Shown: in pieces, positions 23,724-32,120 of the stretch | How the letters are laid out: each line of letters begins with the position of its first letter | Numbering within the stretch: position 1 is the first letter of the stretch | Assembly (NCBI GenBank): GCA_009775195.1 | Contig: VSPF01000004.1 | Location: forward strand, 1-36,684 | Direction: 5' to 3' | Length of the DNA: 36,684 nt | From: Muribaculaceae bacterium | GTDB taxonomy: Bacteria > Bacteroidota > Bacteroidia > Bacteroidales > Muribaculaceae | Notes under the pieces: generated by a model | Told to the model about the DNA's origin: nothing | Seen by the model: the letters and a program-made list of their open reading frames with translations, nothing else | Databases searched by the model: none | Program-made: the position numbers and the translations under genes

Positions 23724-24530
23724 ATGCGTATACGTCACTACATCATATTACTTGTTGCAGCCCTAACTCTTTGCAGCTGTGGCGAATATCAGCGCGTACT
23801 GAAGAGCGACGACGTAAATTACAAGTTCGATTTTGCCAAGCGCGCTTTCGAACAAAAGAAATACGTACAGGCTGCGACACTGCTTAAAGACTGCATATCG
23901 GTCTTTAAGGGTTCTGACAAGGCCGAGGAGTCACTCTACCTCCTTGCAATGAGCCACTACGAGAACAAGGACTATGCCACCTCGGGAGTCTACTTCAAGA
24001 GCTACTATACACGCTACCCCAAAGGCAAATATGCCGAGGCTGCGCGTTTCTTCTCGGGCTACGGTTATTATCTCGACTCCCCCGAGCCGCAGCTCGACCA
24101 GACCGGCACTATCAAGGCTATAGAGGAGCTGCAGGCCTTCCTCGACTACTTCCCCCGCAGCGAGAAAGTGTCGATTGCCCAAAATGCCATATTTGAATTG
24201 CAGGACAAGCTGACCCTCAAGCAATTGCAGAACGCCCAGCTCTATTACAACCTGGGCAACTATATGGGCAACAACTACGAGAGCGCGGTCATCGTGGCCC
24301 GTAATGCCGTAAAAGATTATCCCTACTCAAAATATAAAGAGGACCTTGAACTCCTCATCCTCAAGTCGCGCTATCAGGAAGCGGCCAATTCAATCGAGGA
24401 GCGTAAAGCCGACCGTTTCCGCGACGTGGTCGACGAGTACTATTCCTTTATCAACAACTACCCCGACAGCCGCAATCGCGAAGAAGCCGACAACATCTAC
24501 AAGATTGCCCAGCGATATGTAAAAGACTGA
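23724..24530 (+). CDS. bamD: Outer-membrane assembly factor BamD
   Basis: The 268-residue lipoprotein of the BAM complex helps fold and insert outer-membrane barrel proteins. The signal and lipobox are MRIRHYIILLVAALTLCSCGEY. The mature part is made of TPR-like helical pairs, including FAKRAFEQKKYVQAATLLKDC, ESLYLLAMSHYENKDYATSG and FSGYGYYLDSPEPQLDQ. The last is a strong marker of Bacteroidetes BamD. It is followed by rpoZ, the common order in this phylum. The gap of 69 bases to rpoZ has no terminator, so both are likely on one transcript. Confidence 0.92.
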   Translation: MRIRHYIILLVAALTLCSCGEYQRVLKSDDVNYKFDFAKRAFEQKKYVQAATLLKDCISVFKGSDKAEESLYLLAMSHYENKDYATSGVYFKSYYTRYPKGKYAEAARFFSGYGYYLDSPEPQLDQTGTIKAIEELQAFLDYFPRSEKVSIAQNAIFELQDKLTLKQLQNAQLYYNLGNYMGNNYESAVIVARNAVKDYPYSKYKEDLELLILKSRYQEAANSIEERKADRFRDVVDEYYSFINNYPDSRNREEADNIYKIAQRYVKD

Positions 24531-24599
24531 TTCGCGCTGCTGCCATACTCTCACCTCAACGTAAAACAAAGCAAACAATTCGCCGAAACATAAGTTAAG

Positions 24600-24932
24600 A
24601 TGGATTTCAAAAAAAGCAACACCCCGGTGACCACCGTCACCCGCGACATGATTGAGCTCTCTGAGCAGACAGGTAATGTATATGAGACCGTGTGCATTAT
24701 CGCCAAGCGCGCCAACCAGATTGCTGCCGAGATGAAGAGCGAGCTTGAGAAAAAGCTCCAGGAATTCGCACCCTACAACGACAACCTCGAAGAGGTGAAC
24801 GAAAACCGCGAACAAATCGAAATCTCGCGCTACTACGAGCGTCTGCCCAAGCCCACGCTTATCGCAACGCAGGAATATATCGACCACAAGCTCTTCTTCC
24901 GCAAGTCAATCAAAGACCGCGCCAACAACTAA
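24600..24932 (+). CDS. rpoZ: DNA-directed RNA polymerase omega subunit (Bacteroidetes type)
   Basis: The 110-residue protein is the Rpb6/omega-like subunit that stabilises the beta' subunit in RNA polymerase. The start MDFKKSNTPVTTVTRDM and the block GNVYETVCIIAKRANQIAAE match the Bacteroidetes family. The C-terminal extension (KPTLIATQEYIDHKLFFRKS) is typical of the phylum. It lies behind bamD and before a strong terminator at 24965. In many relatives a DUF4293 gene and coaBC follow; here an aminotransferase follows instead. Confidence 0.9.
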   Translation: MDFKKSNTPVTTVTRDMIELSEQTGNVYETVCIIAKRANQIAAEMKSELEKKLQEFAPYNDNLEEVNENREQIEISRYYERLPKPTLIATQEYIDHKLFFRKSIKDRANN

Positions 24933-24964
24933 TCGGCCCGTGCCGGTTAAAGATACCATATAAT

Positions 24965-25001
24965 AAGCACTTTCCTCACCCTTGGGGACAGTGCTTTTTT
25001 T
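24965..25001 (+). terminator. Rho-independent terminator after rpoZ
   Basis: AAGCACT (24965-24971) pairs with AGTGCTT (24990-24996), with further partial pairing inside (TCC with GGA). A run of seven T residues follows. Confidence 0.85.
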
Positions 25002-25025
25002 GTCCTACTTTTATCTAACGCATAT

Positions 25026-26225
25026 ATGCCAGAAGTATCACAACGCGGGCGCATCATGCCTGCCTCCCCTATCCGGCGACTCAATCCGCTTGCCCATGCC
25101 GCACAAGAGCGCGGTATCAAGGTCTATCGACTCAACATCGGCCAGCCCGATGTGCCCACCGCGCCCGAGGGACTCGAGGCGCTGAAGCATATCGACCGCA
25201 AGGTGCTGGAATATAGCCCTTCCGAGGGCCTGCTGTCGCTGCGCAAGAAGCTGCAGCAATATTATAAACGCTTCAATATCGATGTCGATGTCGACGATAT
25301 CATCGTCACCACAGGCGGCTCAGAGGCCGTGCTTTTCGCCTTTATGGCCTGTCTCGACCCGGGAGACGAAATCATAGTGCCCGAGCCTGCCTATGCCAAC
25401 TATATGGCCTTCGCCATATCGGCAGGGGCAAAGATTGTGACCATACCATCGTCGATTGACGACGGCTTCGAGCTGCCCCCGGTCGAAAAATTCGAAGAAC
25501 TGATTACTCCGCGAACAAAGGGCATACTCATCTGCAACCCCAATAACCCCACGGGCTATCTATATACGATGAAGGAGATGCTGCAGATTCGCGACCTTGT
25601 GCTCAAGCACGACCTATTCCTCTTCTCCGACGAGGTTTATCGCGAGTTCTGCTACACCGGCGCACCGTATATCTCGGCCTTCCATCTGCCCGATATCGAA
25701 GACAAGGTGGTGCTGATTGACTCGGTGTCGAAGCGCTACAACGAATGCGGCATACGTATCGGCGCCCTGATTACAAAGCATAAGGAGCTTAAGGAAAATG
25801 TGATGAAGTTCTGCCAGGCGCGTCTGAGTCCTCCGTTGATTGGCCAGATTGTTGCCGAGGCTTCAATCGACACCACGCCCGAATATATGCTCGAGACATA
25901 CAACGAGTATGTAGAGCGCCGAAAATTCCTCATCGACCAGCTCAACAAGATTCCCGGTTGTTATTCGCCCATACCCATGGGTGCTTTCTACACCGTCGTG
26001 CGTCTGCCGGTCGACGATGCCGACCGCTTCTGCCGCTGGTGTCTCGAGGAGTTTGAATACGAGGGCCAGACCATATTTATGGCCCCGGCATCGGGCTTCT
26101 ATACCAACGAGGAGCTTGGGCGCAACGAGGTACGCATGGCATATATACTCAAGCGCGAGGAGCTTGCCAAGGCCATGGTCGTGCTCCGCAATGCCCTCGA
26201 GGCCTACCCCGGCCGAACAATCTGA
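25026..26225 (+). CDS. PLP-dependent aminotransferase, class I/II (aspartate aminotransferase-like)
   Basis: The 399-residue cytoplasmic enzyme transfers amino groups between amino acids and 2-oxo acids using pyridoxal phosphate. The motifs are IGQPDVPTAPEGL near the substrate site, TTGGSEAVLFAFMACLDPGD for phosphate binding, ICNPNNPTGYLYT with the conserved Asn-Pro, FSDEVYREF with the ring-contacting Asp, and DSVSKRYNECGIRIG with the Schiff-base Lys at about 236. The family covers AspC-like and other specificities, so the exact substrate is not fixed. The start at 25026 is 24 bases after the rpoZ terminator; a second Met at residue 11 is possible. Confidence 0.9.
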   Translation: MPEVSQRGRIMPASPIRRLNPLAHAAQERGIKVYRLNIGQPDVPTAPEGLEALKHIDRKVLEYSPSEGLLSLRKKLQQYYKRFNIDVDVDDIIVTTGGSEAVLFAFMACLDPGDEIIVPEPAYANYMAFAISAGAKIVTIPSSIDDGFELPPVEKFEELITPRTKGILICNPNNPTGYLYTMKEMLQIRDLVLKHDLFLFSDEVYREFCYTGAPYISAFHLPDIEDKVVLIDSVSKRYNECGIRIGALITKHKELKENVMKFCQARLSPPLIGQIVAEASIDTTPEYMLETYNEYVERRKFLIDQLNKIPGCYSPIPMGAFYTVVRLPVDDADRFCRWCLEEFEYEGQTIFMAPASGFYTNEELGRNEVRMAYILKREELAKAMVVLRNALEAYPGRTI

Positions 26226-26241
26226 ACCAAAGCGGTCAGAC

Positions 26242-26423
26242 AAGGGTATGTCAAAATGAGAAGTCGTCGGAGACGACGCTTTTGTGGTTAACCCCGCCAT
26301 CATTGGTGGGGACTGACTAAAATCTCTAAGACAAAAGACCTCGGAGAGGTCGCAAACGACATGTTATCAGTCGGTTGCATCCTCTCCGAGGATTCTTATA
26401 AATTATCCTTTTTGACACACCTT
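26242..26423. mobile_element. Two-module palindromic element, copy II (internally deleted)
   Basis: The end AAGGGTATGTCAAAA (26242-26256) is mirrored at 26410-26423. Inside are hairpins A1 26263-26277, B1 26292-26311, A2 26337-26351 and A3 26379-26393. The B2 and A4 hairpins present in the copies at 14330 and 35536 are missing. It separates two convergent genes and could end both transcripts. Confidence 0.8.
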
Positions 26424-26430
26424 CGTATGA

Positions 26431-26973
26431 CTATTCGTTCCAGAAGCGCTCGGGGGTGCCTGTGGCGTGGTTGATGGCACGGGAGAGGACGAAGAGGTAG
26501 TCGCTGAGGCGGTTGACGTATTTTACTATTTCGGCATCGACGTCGACGGCCGAGGCCAGCGTTATAATCCGCCTTTCGGCACGGCGTGCCACGGTGCGGG
26601 CAATGTTGGCACGTGCCGAGTCGGCATGTCCGCCCGGCAACACGAATTTGTTGTGGCGCGGCAGCTCTTCTTCGAGGAGGTCAATGGCATCTTCGAGTTC
26701 TTTGGTTGCCTCGTCCGGGAAGGGCTGTGGCTGCCACGACGACTCGGCCTCTGTGGCCAGGGCCGACCCTATGTCGAAGAGCCTGTTCATGGCCGAGGTC
26801 AGAGTGGCGTGCGCCGCAGTGGGTATGGCCTGTGACGACTCGAGGAGGCCGAGCCATGAGTTGAGTTCGTCGACGGTGCCGTAGGCTTCGAGGCGTGGGT
26901 CGTCTTTCGCTATGCGTGTGCCACCGACGAGCGAGGTGGTGCCTTTGTCGCCGGTGCGGGTATATACTTTCAT
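26431..26973 (-). CDS. Cob(I)yrinic acid a,c-diamide adenosyltransferase, PduO type
   Basis: The 180-residue enzyme moves the adenosyl group of ATP to cob(I)alamin to make coenzyme B12. The N-terminal MKVYTRTGDKGTTSLVGGTR is the ATP-binding signature of the PduO/MMAB type. EAYGTVDELNSWLGL and the pair FVLPGGHADSARANIARTVA and RRAERRI complete the site. YVNRLSDYLFVLSRAIN is the final helix. Length is normal. It begins six bases after the stop of the PepSY-like gene and is probably read with it, although a functional link is not evident. No other B12 genes or riboswitch are in the window. Confidence 0.93.
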   Translation of the reverse strand: MKVYTRTGDKGTTSLVGGTRIAKDDPRLEAYGTVDELNSWLGLLESSQAIPTAAHATLTSAMNRLFDIGSALATEAESSWQPQPFPDEATKELEDAIDLLEEELPRHNKFVLPGGHADSARANIARTVARRAERRIITLASAVDVDAEIVKYVNRLSDYLFVLSRAINHATGTPERFWNE

Positions 26974-26979
26974 ATAATA

Positions 26980-27414
26980 TTAGTCGTAACGTTTGAAATT
27001 GCCGTTTTTGTCAAATTTCATTTCGATGCCGTTGCTCAGCTCTATTTCGTAGCCTCCGCGAGAGCGTTCGATGCCTACGATTTTGGCTCCCTTCTGGTTG
27101 CTGGCCACGTAGGTCTGTATGGCATTTGGCACAAATGTGCGTGGCACGGTTTTGCCGCGTGCCGCCTCTATGTCCTTCCAGTTGCCTTTGTTGTCGAACT
27201 GGATTTCGGACCCGTCGGTGAGCACGACCTCGTATTCGCTCACACGGCCGAAATCCTTGTCGATTTTGACAACGCTAATGGCTGCGTCGAAATTATTGTG
27301 TATTACGTCGCGTGCGGCCTGGGGCAGCACGGTGGCGTCGTGCGTATAGTCATCGGCAAAGGCTAATGCCGGGGCGAGTGCTACAGCAAGGCAGAGTAAA
27401 ATTTTCTTGAACAT
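26980..27414 (-). CDS. PepSY-like periplasmic protein (two DUF2874-type repeats)
   Basis: The 144-residue secreted protein has a signal peptide MFKKILLCLAVALAPALAFA. The mature region holds two similar units of about 55-60 residues. The first ends SEYEVVLTDGSEIQFDNKGNWKDIE, the second GGYEIELSNGIEMKFDKNGNFKRYD. This duplicated pattern is typical of the PepSY-like/beta-lactamase-inhibitor-like family common in Bacteroidetes, whose function is not known. It lies 89 bases after the LD-carboxypeptidase and six bases before the adenosyltransferase, in the same direction. Confidence 0.85.
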   Translation of the reverse strand: MFKKILLCLAVALAPALAFADDYTHDATVLPQAARDVIHNNFDAAISVVKIDKDFGRVSEYEVVLTDGSEIQFDNKGNWKDIEAARGKTVPRTFVPNAIQTYVASNQKGAKIVGIERSRGGYEIELSNGIEMKFDKNGNFKRYD

Positions 27415-27503
27415 GGTAGTTGTCTGTTTAGTTTATAATAATCACAATATAAACGTTATATCAGGGCCGTTTGTTTGATATGCCTTTGTCGGTGGCAAGG
27501 CTT

Positions 27504-28403
27504 TTATCGGTGGAATATTATGCTGTTGCGGCCTTCGGGGTTGACCTTGAGAGTCACCTTTGCCGACTCGATTAGGGGCACGTTGTGGTCTACATGGCCT
27601 ATGGGGGCGTTGAAGGCCACGGGGTAGCTGTATTCGGCGGTCATGTCGCGGACCATGCTCTCCATGTCGTCGTAGTTCGCATCGGGCTTGTACTCTGTGA
27701 ACTGTCCCACGACCAGGCCCCTGATTTTCGCCAGCACACCGCTGAGCTTGAGCTGGTAGAGTATGCGCTCGATTTTGTATATAGGTTCGGCGACATCTTC
27801 GATAAACAATATCGTGTCGGGTTTGAGTATGTCGTAGGGGGTGTTAATCAGCTCGGCCAATACGGCCACGTTGCCGCCGTAGAGGGTGCCTGTGGCCAGG
27901 CCGGGACGGTCGTATTCGTGGCTGTCGAAGATATGCACGGGGCGTTGGCCCGACAGTATGTCGAAGAAGGCGGCAATATCGGGGTCGTCGGCACCGCGCT
28001 TTATGCCGGCGCACATCAGCGAGTGTATGCTTGCTATGCCTTTTTTTGCCATAAGGGCGTGCAGGGCCGAAATGTCGCTAAATCCGGCCACCCACTTGGG
28101 GTCGTCGGCCAACGGCAGCTCATTGAGGCGGTCGAGGATATGCACTACGCCGTAGCCGCCTCGACTGCAAAGAATTAGCCGTACCTCCGGGTCGGCAAAG
28201 GCGGCTTTGAGGTCGGCATAGCGTTCGTCGGGGGTGCCGCTGTATTGCCCGTTCTCGCCAAAGACGTGGGGCATTATTTCTACGCGGTAGCCCTGGTTGC
28301 GCAGCACGTGGGCGGCATCGTTGACGATTTCCGGCTTGATTTTGCCTGCAGGTGAGCAGATTGCTATCTTGTCGCCCTTTTTCAAAGGTTTCGGGTATAT
28401 CAT
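27504..28403 (-). CDS. LD-carboxypeptidase (peptidase S66 family)
   Basis: The 299-residue enzyme cleaves the L-D bond of tetrapeptides from murein during cell-wall recycling. Family motifs are GDKIAICSPAG at the N-terminus, LILCSRGGYGVVHILD, and GFSDISALHAL with the probable nucleophile Ser at about 109. LFIEDVAEP supplies the Glu and APIGHVDHN the His. The natural start is taken at 28403 (MIYPKPLKKGDKI). The frame stays open upstream into the MITE, where an in-frame ATG at 28442 would add MEVLQHPLLNLSI. The MITE begins 17 bases before the start, so any native promoter was displaced or lies in or beyond it. Confidence 0.9.
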   Translation of the reverse strand: MIYPKPLKKGDKIAICSPAGKIKPEIVNDAAHVLRNQGYRVEIMPHVFGENGQYSGTPDERYADLKAAFADPEVRLILCSRGGYGVVHILDRLNELPLADDPKWVAGFSDISALHALMAKKGIASIHSLMCAGIKRGADDPDIAAFFDILSGQRPVHIFDSHEYDRPGLATGTLYGGNVAVLAELINTPYDILKPDTILFIEDVAEPIYKIERILYQLKLSGVLAKIRGLVVGQFTEYKPDANYDDMESMVRDMTAEYSYPVAFNAPIGHVDHNVPLIESAKVTLKVNPEGRNSIIFHR

Positions 28404-28420
28404 GATTGAGAGGTTTAAAA

Positions 28421-28528
28421 GAGGGTGTTGCAGAACTTCCATAATTGGAGCGTTTTCACGTTTGTTAACGCCATGTAGGCTTTGTAGGGCACATTGAAAT
28501 TCCAAAATTTTAGTTCTGCAACACCCTC
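28421..28528 (+). mobile_element. 108-bp MITE-like element, copy 2
   Basis: It is identical to 3860-3967, with the same 17-bp terminal inverted repeats. It sits 12 bases before the first B hairpin of the RAYT flank, the place where a hairpin A would be expected. No target duplication is visible. Confidence 0.85.
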
Positions 28529-28540
28529 TGATTTGTGAAG

Positions 28541-28606
28541 CCCCAGCTTTACGCAGTTAGCTGAGGTTAATGTGGATGATTGAAATATTAAAGGTCGTAG
28601 ACCTTT
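28541..28606 (+). repeat. REP-like hairpin module flanking the RAYT, left side
   Basis: Hairpin B lies at 28541-28566 (CCCCAGC paired with GCTGAGG around a loop with TTACG). A 23-base gap follows, then hairpin A at 28590-28606 (AAAGGTC-GTA-GACCTTT). The expected outer hairpin A is replaced by the MITE. Order and spacing match the module on the other side of the transposase in inverted orientation. Confidence 0.75.
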
Positions 28607-28611
28607 AACTT

Positions 28612-29057
28612 TCAGCTTAATAGGTAGTCATGCCATTCAATACCATTCTCCCGGCAAAAATTTTGTAATTCTTCTTCGAATGGATGAAAGCGATGGTGTT
28701 CTTCTTGATTAATAATATATTGTTTAACAGTTGGTATTTGAGATTGATGATAAGAAAAAGCGAAATATTCCTTACCCCAACCCTCAAATAGTGGAAAATT
28801 AGGATTTTCTCTAAGCCATCGGCTACTACTTTGTTTGATTTTTTGAACTAAAGTTGCCAGGGAGATAGACGGGTGAAGGTCGAGCAATATGTGTATATGA
28901 TTGCCAATGCCATTGATTCTCAATAGCGTAGAACTATTGTTTTGAATGATGCCATATATATATATTTATACAATTCTTTCTTGTTTTTTTCATCAATTGT
29001 TTTCTTTCGATATATGGTGTTTATCACAATATGATAAATAGCAGATGTTTTACTCAT
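28612..29057 (-). pseudogene. REP-associated tyrosine transposase (RAYT, IS200-like), frameshifted
   Basis: Reading from ATG at 29057 gives MSKTSAIYHIVINTIYRKKT and then KELYKYIY. The frame breaks in a TA dinucleotide tract at about 28954-28965. The rest resumes two bases out of phase as GIIQNNSSTLLRINGIGNHI. The remainder has the HUH motif in NHIHILLD and the likely catalytic Tyr in VKQYIINQEEHH, and ends DYLLS. Restored length would be about 148 residues, normal for this family. RAYTs cut single-stranded REP hairpins, and such hairpins flank the gene on both sides. One TA unit fewer would restore the frame, so it may be a pseudogene, a slippage-switched gene or an assembly error. It is AT-rich relative to neighbours. 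Confidence 0.8.
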
Positions 29058-29072
29058 TTAGGTGGCCATATG

Positions 29073-29165
29073 TAGGGTCTCCGACCCTAGGTTACTATTA
29101 TTTGTCCATATCCCCAGGCAACTTCGTAAGCCTGGGGTTTCGCACATTCAGGGTCTTCGACCCTG
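29073..29165 (-). repeat. REP-like hairpin module flanking the RAYT, right side
   Basis: Read on the minus strand the order is hairpin A (29149-29165, CAGGGTC-GAA-GACCCTG), 11 bases, hairpin B (29112-29137, CCCCAGGC paired with GCCTGGGG), 23 bases, hairpin A (29073-29089, around AGGGTC-GGA-GACCCT). The outer hairpin lies just after the TrmH-like stop codon and may end that transcript. Confidence 0.8.
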
Positions 29166-29169
29166 CTGG

Positions 29170-29712
29170 CTATACGGTGCCTAATACCTCGGAGTGGCTG
29201 TAGAAGTGCCAGAGGGCGACAGCGGCCGAGATGGTGACGTTGAGCGAGTGCTTGGTGCCGCTCTGCGGTATTTCGAGCCAGGTGTCGGCACTGTCGACGA
29301 TTGCCGGGTCTACACCGTCGACCTCGTTGCCCACTACCAGGGCGTAAGCCTGCGAGGGGTCGGGAGTGAAATCCTGGAGTGCCACGCTGCCTTTGACCTG
29401 CTCGAGGCATACGATTTTGAAACCTTTCGTGCGCAGGTCGGCCACTGCCTCGGCTGTAGAGGGGTAGTAGTGCCACTCTACGGAGTCCTCAGCCCCGAGG
29501 GCTGTCTTGTGGATTTCGGGCGACGGCGGTGTGGCCGAGATGCCGCATAGCGCGATACCCGAGGCCGCGAAGCAGTCGGCGGTGCGGAAGAGCGACCCTA
29601 TATTGTTGAGGCTGCGGACATTGTCGAGCACCACGACCACGGGCATTTTGGTCGCCCGGCGGTATTGGTTTACCGTCGGGCGTGCCATATCCCATATAGT
29701 TTTCTTCTGCAT
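29170..29712 (-). CDS. TrmH/SpoU-family RNA 2'-O-methyltransferase
   Basis: The 180-residue enzyme methylates ribose in tRNA or rRNA using SAM; the exact target is not certain. All three SPOUT motifs are visible: DNVRSLNNIGSLFRTADCF, ALVVGNEVDGVD, and IPQSGTKHSLNVTISAAVAL, which form the trefoil knot. The N-terminal extension MQKKTIWDMARPTVNQYRR is typical of the short Bacteroidetes form. The start ATG overlaps the nuclease stop as TAATG, so it is the last gene of the dnaX / nuclease / trmH unit. The right REP-like module begins right after its stop. Confidence 0.88.
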   Translation of the reverse strand: MQKKTIWDMARPTVNQYRRATKMPVVVVLDNVRSLNNIGSLFRTADCFAASGIALCGISATPPSPEIHKTALGAEDSVEWHYYPSTAEAVADLRTKGFKIVCLEQVKGSVALQDFTPDPSQAYALVVGNEVDGVDPAIVDSADTWLEIPQSGTKHSLNVTISAAVALWHFYSHSEVLGTV

Positions 29713-32114
29713 TATCGTATTAGTACAGTGCGTGTGAAGTCGCCGCACGACACGAGGACGAATGTTCCCGGGGCGAGTGACCACGAGTGCTTGCCCTCGG
29801 CGAGGCGTCCCTCGAAGAGCGTGATGCCGCCGACGGTATAAACTCCTGCATTGATGCCCTCGGCCTTGGCTACGGTCACTGTCAGTGTGCCGTTGCTGCC
29901 GTAGGCATCCCACAGGTGACGCTCGGCATAGGGGTCGCTGACGCCGGTGGTGTAGTCGCTGATGCTGATGTCGTCGACGTGCATACGTGCGCCTTTGGTG
30001 CGGCGGAGTCGTACGCGGACGTCCCCGGCAATGTTGGCCGTGAAGGTGTATTCCTGCCAGTCGGCCGAGGTGATGTCGGCATTGCCGGCTTCGTGCCATG
30101 TCGCGCCGTCGTCGGTGCTTGTCTCTACGGCGATGTTGGGCGTGGCTTCTTTGTCGTTCCACTTCTTGGCCCAGAATGATATGACGCCGGCTCCACGCTG
30201 CTTGCTGTCGGCCATTTCGATGCCGCACATGTTGTTGCTTGCCTTGCCCAGGCGCACGGCCACGGCCGAGCCGTCGTGTCCCTTGTCGGTGTCGGCCCAG
30301 TAGCCGGCGTTATAGAGGTTCCATACGGCGGCGGTGCCGTTGTAGACACTTGTGCCGTAGCTCGACGCGGGCGCGGGCTGGGCCTCGAAGTCTTCGACAA
30401 AGGCTGCCTGGTCGGTGGCAATGCCGCTGACTGTGGTGTTGTCGTTTACGTAGTCGCCGGCACGGGCAGTGAGGGTACTTTCGAAGGTGCCGGCAGTCTC
30501 GCTGTTGAGGCGCATGTAGAGGCGGCTCTCGTCGGGCTTGAGCGTGAGGCTCTGGCTCCATTCGCTGCGGTCGAACGACAGTTCGAACGGCTTGCCGACG
30601 CTCACAGTGATGTCGGTGGCGATATTCTCTATGTGTACCAGGATTTCGGCAACCTCGCTCGGGACACCCGGGACAGTAGAGAAGTAGAGGTCGCCGTCGA
30701 AGAGGAAGTCGACCATCGGCAGCAGTGGCGCGGTCTCGACCAATACGCCGTCGCTTGTAAGCTGGCGGCTGCGCAGGGTATAGGTGTATATGGTTTCGGG
30801 CTGTAGGTCGCGCACGTCGTAATAGCCCTGCTTGGCGTCGACCATGACCGGATAACCGTCGAGGGCTCCGTCGATATCGGCAACGGTGAGTTCATATTTG
30901 CCGTCGACGTCGTCGCCGATATATGTCCAGTTGGCGCGGAATGACTCCGAGGTGACATAGGTGGCCTTGCCGACAGGCAGACCGTCGACGGCCTTGGCTG
31001 TCAGCGAGACTGTCGATTTCGTGCTGCCAGTTGTCACGATAAGCGTGCCTGTGTGCTGCCCCAAGGTCGTGGCCTGGTACTGCACCTGCACATTTGTGCC
31101 GGCGTTGGCCTCGGAGGCCGTGAATACTCCGCCGTTTACGGCAAATGGGCCTGTGGCTGTGACGGTGACGTTTGCCGTGGCTCCGCTTGTGCGGATTGCA
31201 ATTGCTTTCATCACGGGCATATATCTTGCCGTCACGCCGAAGTCGATTGTCGAGCCGTCGACTGGTTGGTTGATGACGGCCTCGGTGGTGCCGGTGACGC
31301 TCCATCTTTCGGTTTTCTTGTTGCCCCAGATGTGCTCGGCAAGCTCGGGATGGTCGATGAAGGGGTTTCGATTGTGCTGCAGGGCGTAGACGGCGTCGTT
31401 GCGTTTGAGTTCTTTCTCGCTCACCGGGTCCTGGCGGTGCCATTTCAGCAGCAGGTTGATGGCCCAGGTCTTGAAGAAGGGATAGCTGTTGCCGGCCAGC
31501 ATGTCGCTATGCCACGACGAGTTGCGGTCGTTGTAGCACGTGGCCATATAGAAATATGTGCGTGCGAAGTCGCCCTTATACATGTCGTCGGGTTCGAAAA
31601 CCGTGCCCGAATAGCCCGGGAATGTGCTCGTACCCAATTTGCCGAGTGCCTTTATAGAGCCGTTAGAGGGCACGTAGGTGCCGTTTTCACATTCGCCGAA
31701 GGGGTTGTTGCCACGCTGGCCGTTGACCTTGCCGTCGGTAGGGTAGAGGTGGTGCACGTCGGTGTACATCGGCGAGGCGTCGTCGAACCAGCTCTTGGGG
31801 AACGAATGTTCGCGGTTATAGCAACTGCCGATTGACGAGTAATTGCCGCACTGCTCCTTGCCGTAGTTCCACCGCTTGGTCGAATACATGTCCCATACCT
31901 TGCCGTTGCCGTCGAGGTCGGTGGTAGCGTAGGCCGTCCACACGTTGCCGTACGACAGAGCGGTATGCGTATTTATGATGTCGCATAGGGCTCTGATTAA
32001 TTGCTGGCCGTAGAGGCCGTCGGCATCGTCGTAATATGAGGCCGGGGCGGCGGCACTGGCGGTGGCCCCGGAGATGGAGAGCAGGAAAAGAATTAGGATA
32101 CGTAGTTTTTGCAT
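29712..32114 (-). CDS. Secreted endonuclease I-family protein with adhesin-like C-terminal domains
   Basis: The 800-residue protein has a signal peptide (MQKLRILILFLLSISGATASA). Residues about 25-275 are an endonuclease I/NucM-type HNH-like nuclease with NREHSFPKSWF (100-110) and DVHHLYPTDGKVNGQRGNNP (119-138), the metal and catalytic His cluster. Then follow beta-rich Ig or fibronectin-like repeats, a jelly-roll like cleaved-adhesin/choice-of-anchor domains (about 585-725, with GAGVISFWAKKW and RMHVDDISISDY), and a tail resembling type IX secretion sorting domains (GINAGVYTVGGITLFEGRLA). It probably digests extracellular DNA or RNA. It starts six bases after dnaX and overlaps trmH by one base. 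Confidence 0.85.
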   Translation of the reverse strand: MQKLRILILFLLSISGATASAAAPASYYDDADGLYGQQLIRALCDIINTHTALSYGNVWTAYATTDLDGNGKVWDMYSTKRWNYGKEQCGNYSSIGSCYNREHSFPKSWFDDASPMYTDVHHLYPTDGKVNGQRGNNPFGECENGTYVPSNGSIKALGKLGTSTFPGYSGTVFEPDDMYKGDFARTYFYMATCYNDRNSSWHSDMLAGNSYPFFKTWAINLLLKWHRQDPVSEKELKRNDAVYALQHNRNPFIDHPELAEHIWGNKKTERWSVTGTTEAVINQPVDGSTIDFGVTARYMPVMKAIAIRTSGATANVTVTATGPFAVNGGVFTASEANAGTNVQVQYQATTLGQHTGTLIVTTGSTKSTVSLTAKAVDGLPVGKATYVTSESFRANWTYIGDDVDGKYELTVADIDGALDGYPVMVDAKQGYYDVRDLQPETIYTYTLRSRQLTSDGVLVETAPLLPMVDFLFDGDLYFSTVPGVPSEVAEILVHIENIATDITVSVGKPFELSFDRSEWSQSLTLKPDESRLYMRLNSETAGTFESTLTARAGDYVNDNTTVSGIATDQAAFVEDFEAQPAPASSYGTSVYNGTAAVWNLYNAGYWADTDKGHDGSAVAVRLGKASNNMCGIEMADSKQRGAGVISFWAKKWNDKEATPNIAVETSTDDGATWHEAGNADITSADWQEYTFTANIAGDVRVRLRRTKGARMHVDDISISDYTTGVSDPYAERHLWDAYGSNGTLTVTVAKAEGINAGVYTVGGITLFEGRLAEGKHSWSLAPGTFVLVSCGDFTRTVLIR

Positions 32115-32120
32115 GATATG

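Noticed and set aside
26431..26973. A cobalamin riboswitch before the adenosyltransferase.
   Set aside because: The gene is preceded by only six bases after the PepSY-like stop, and no B12-box-like sequence was seen upstream of the unit.
28404..28505. Treating the open frame through the MITE as the real N-terminus of the LD-carboxypeptidase.
   Set aside because: The same residues appear in the other MITE copy with no gene attached, so they belong to the repeat; the family N-terminus begins at 28403.
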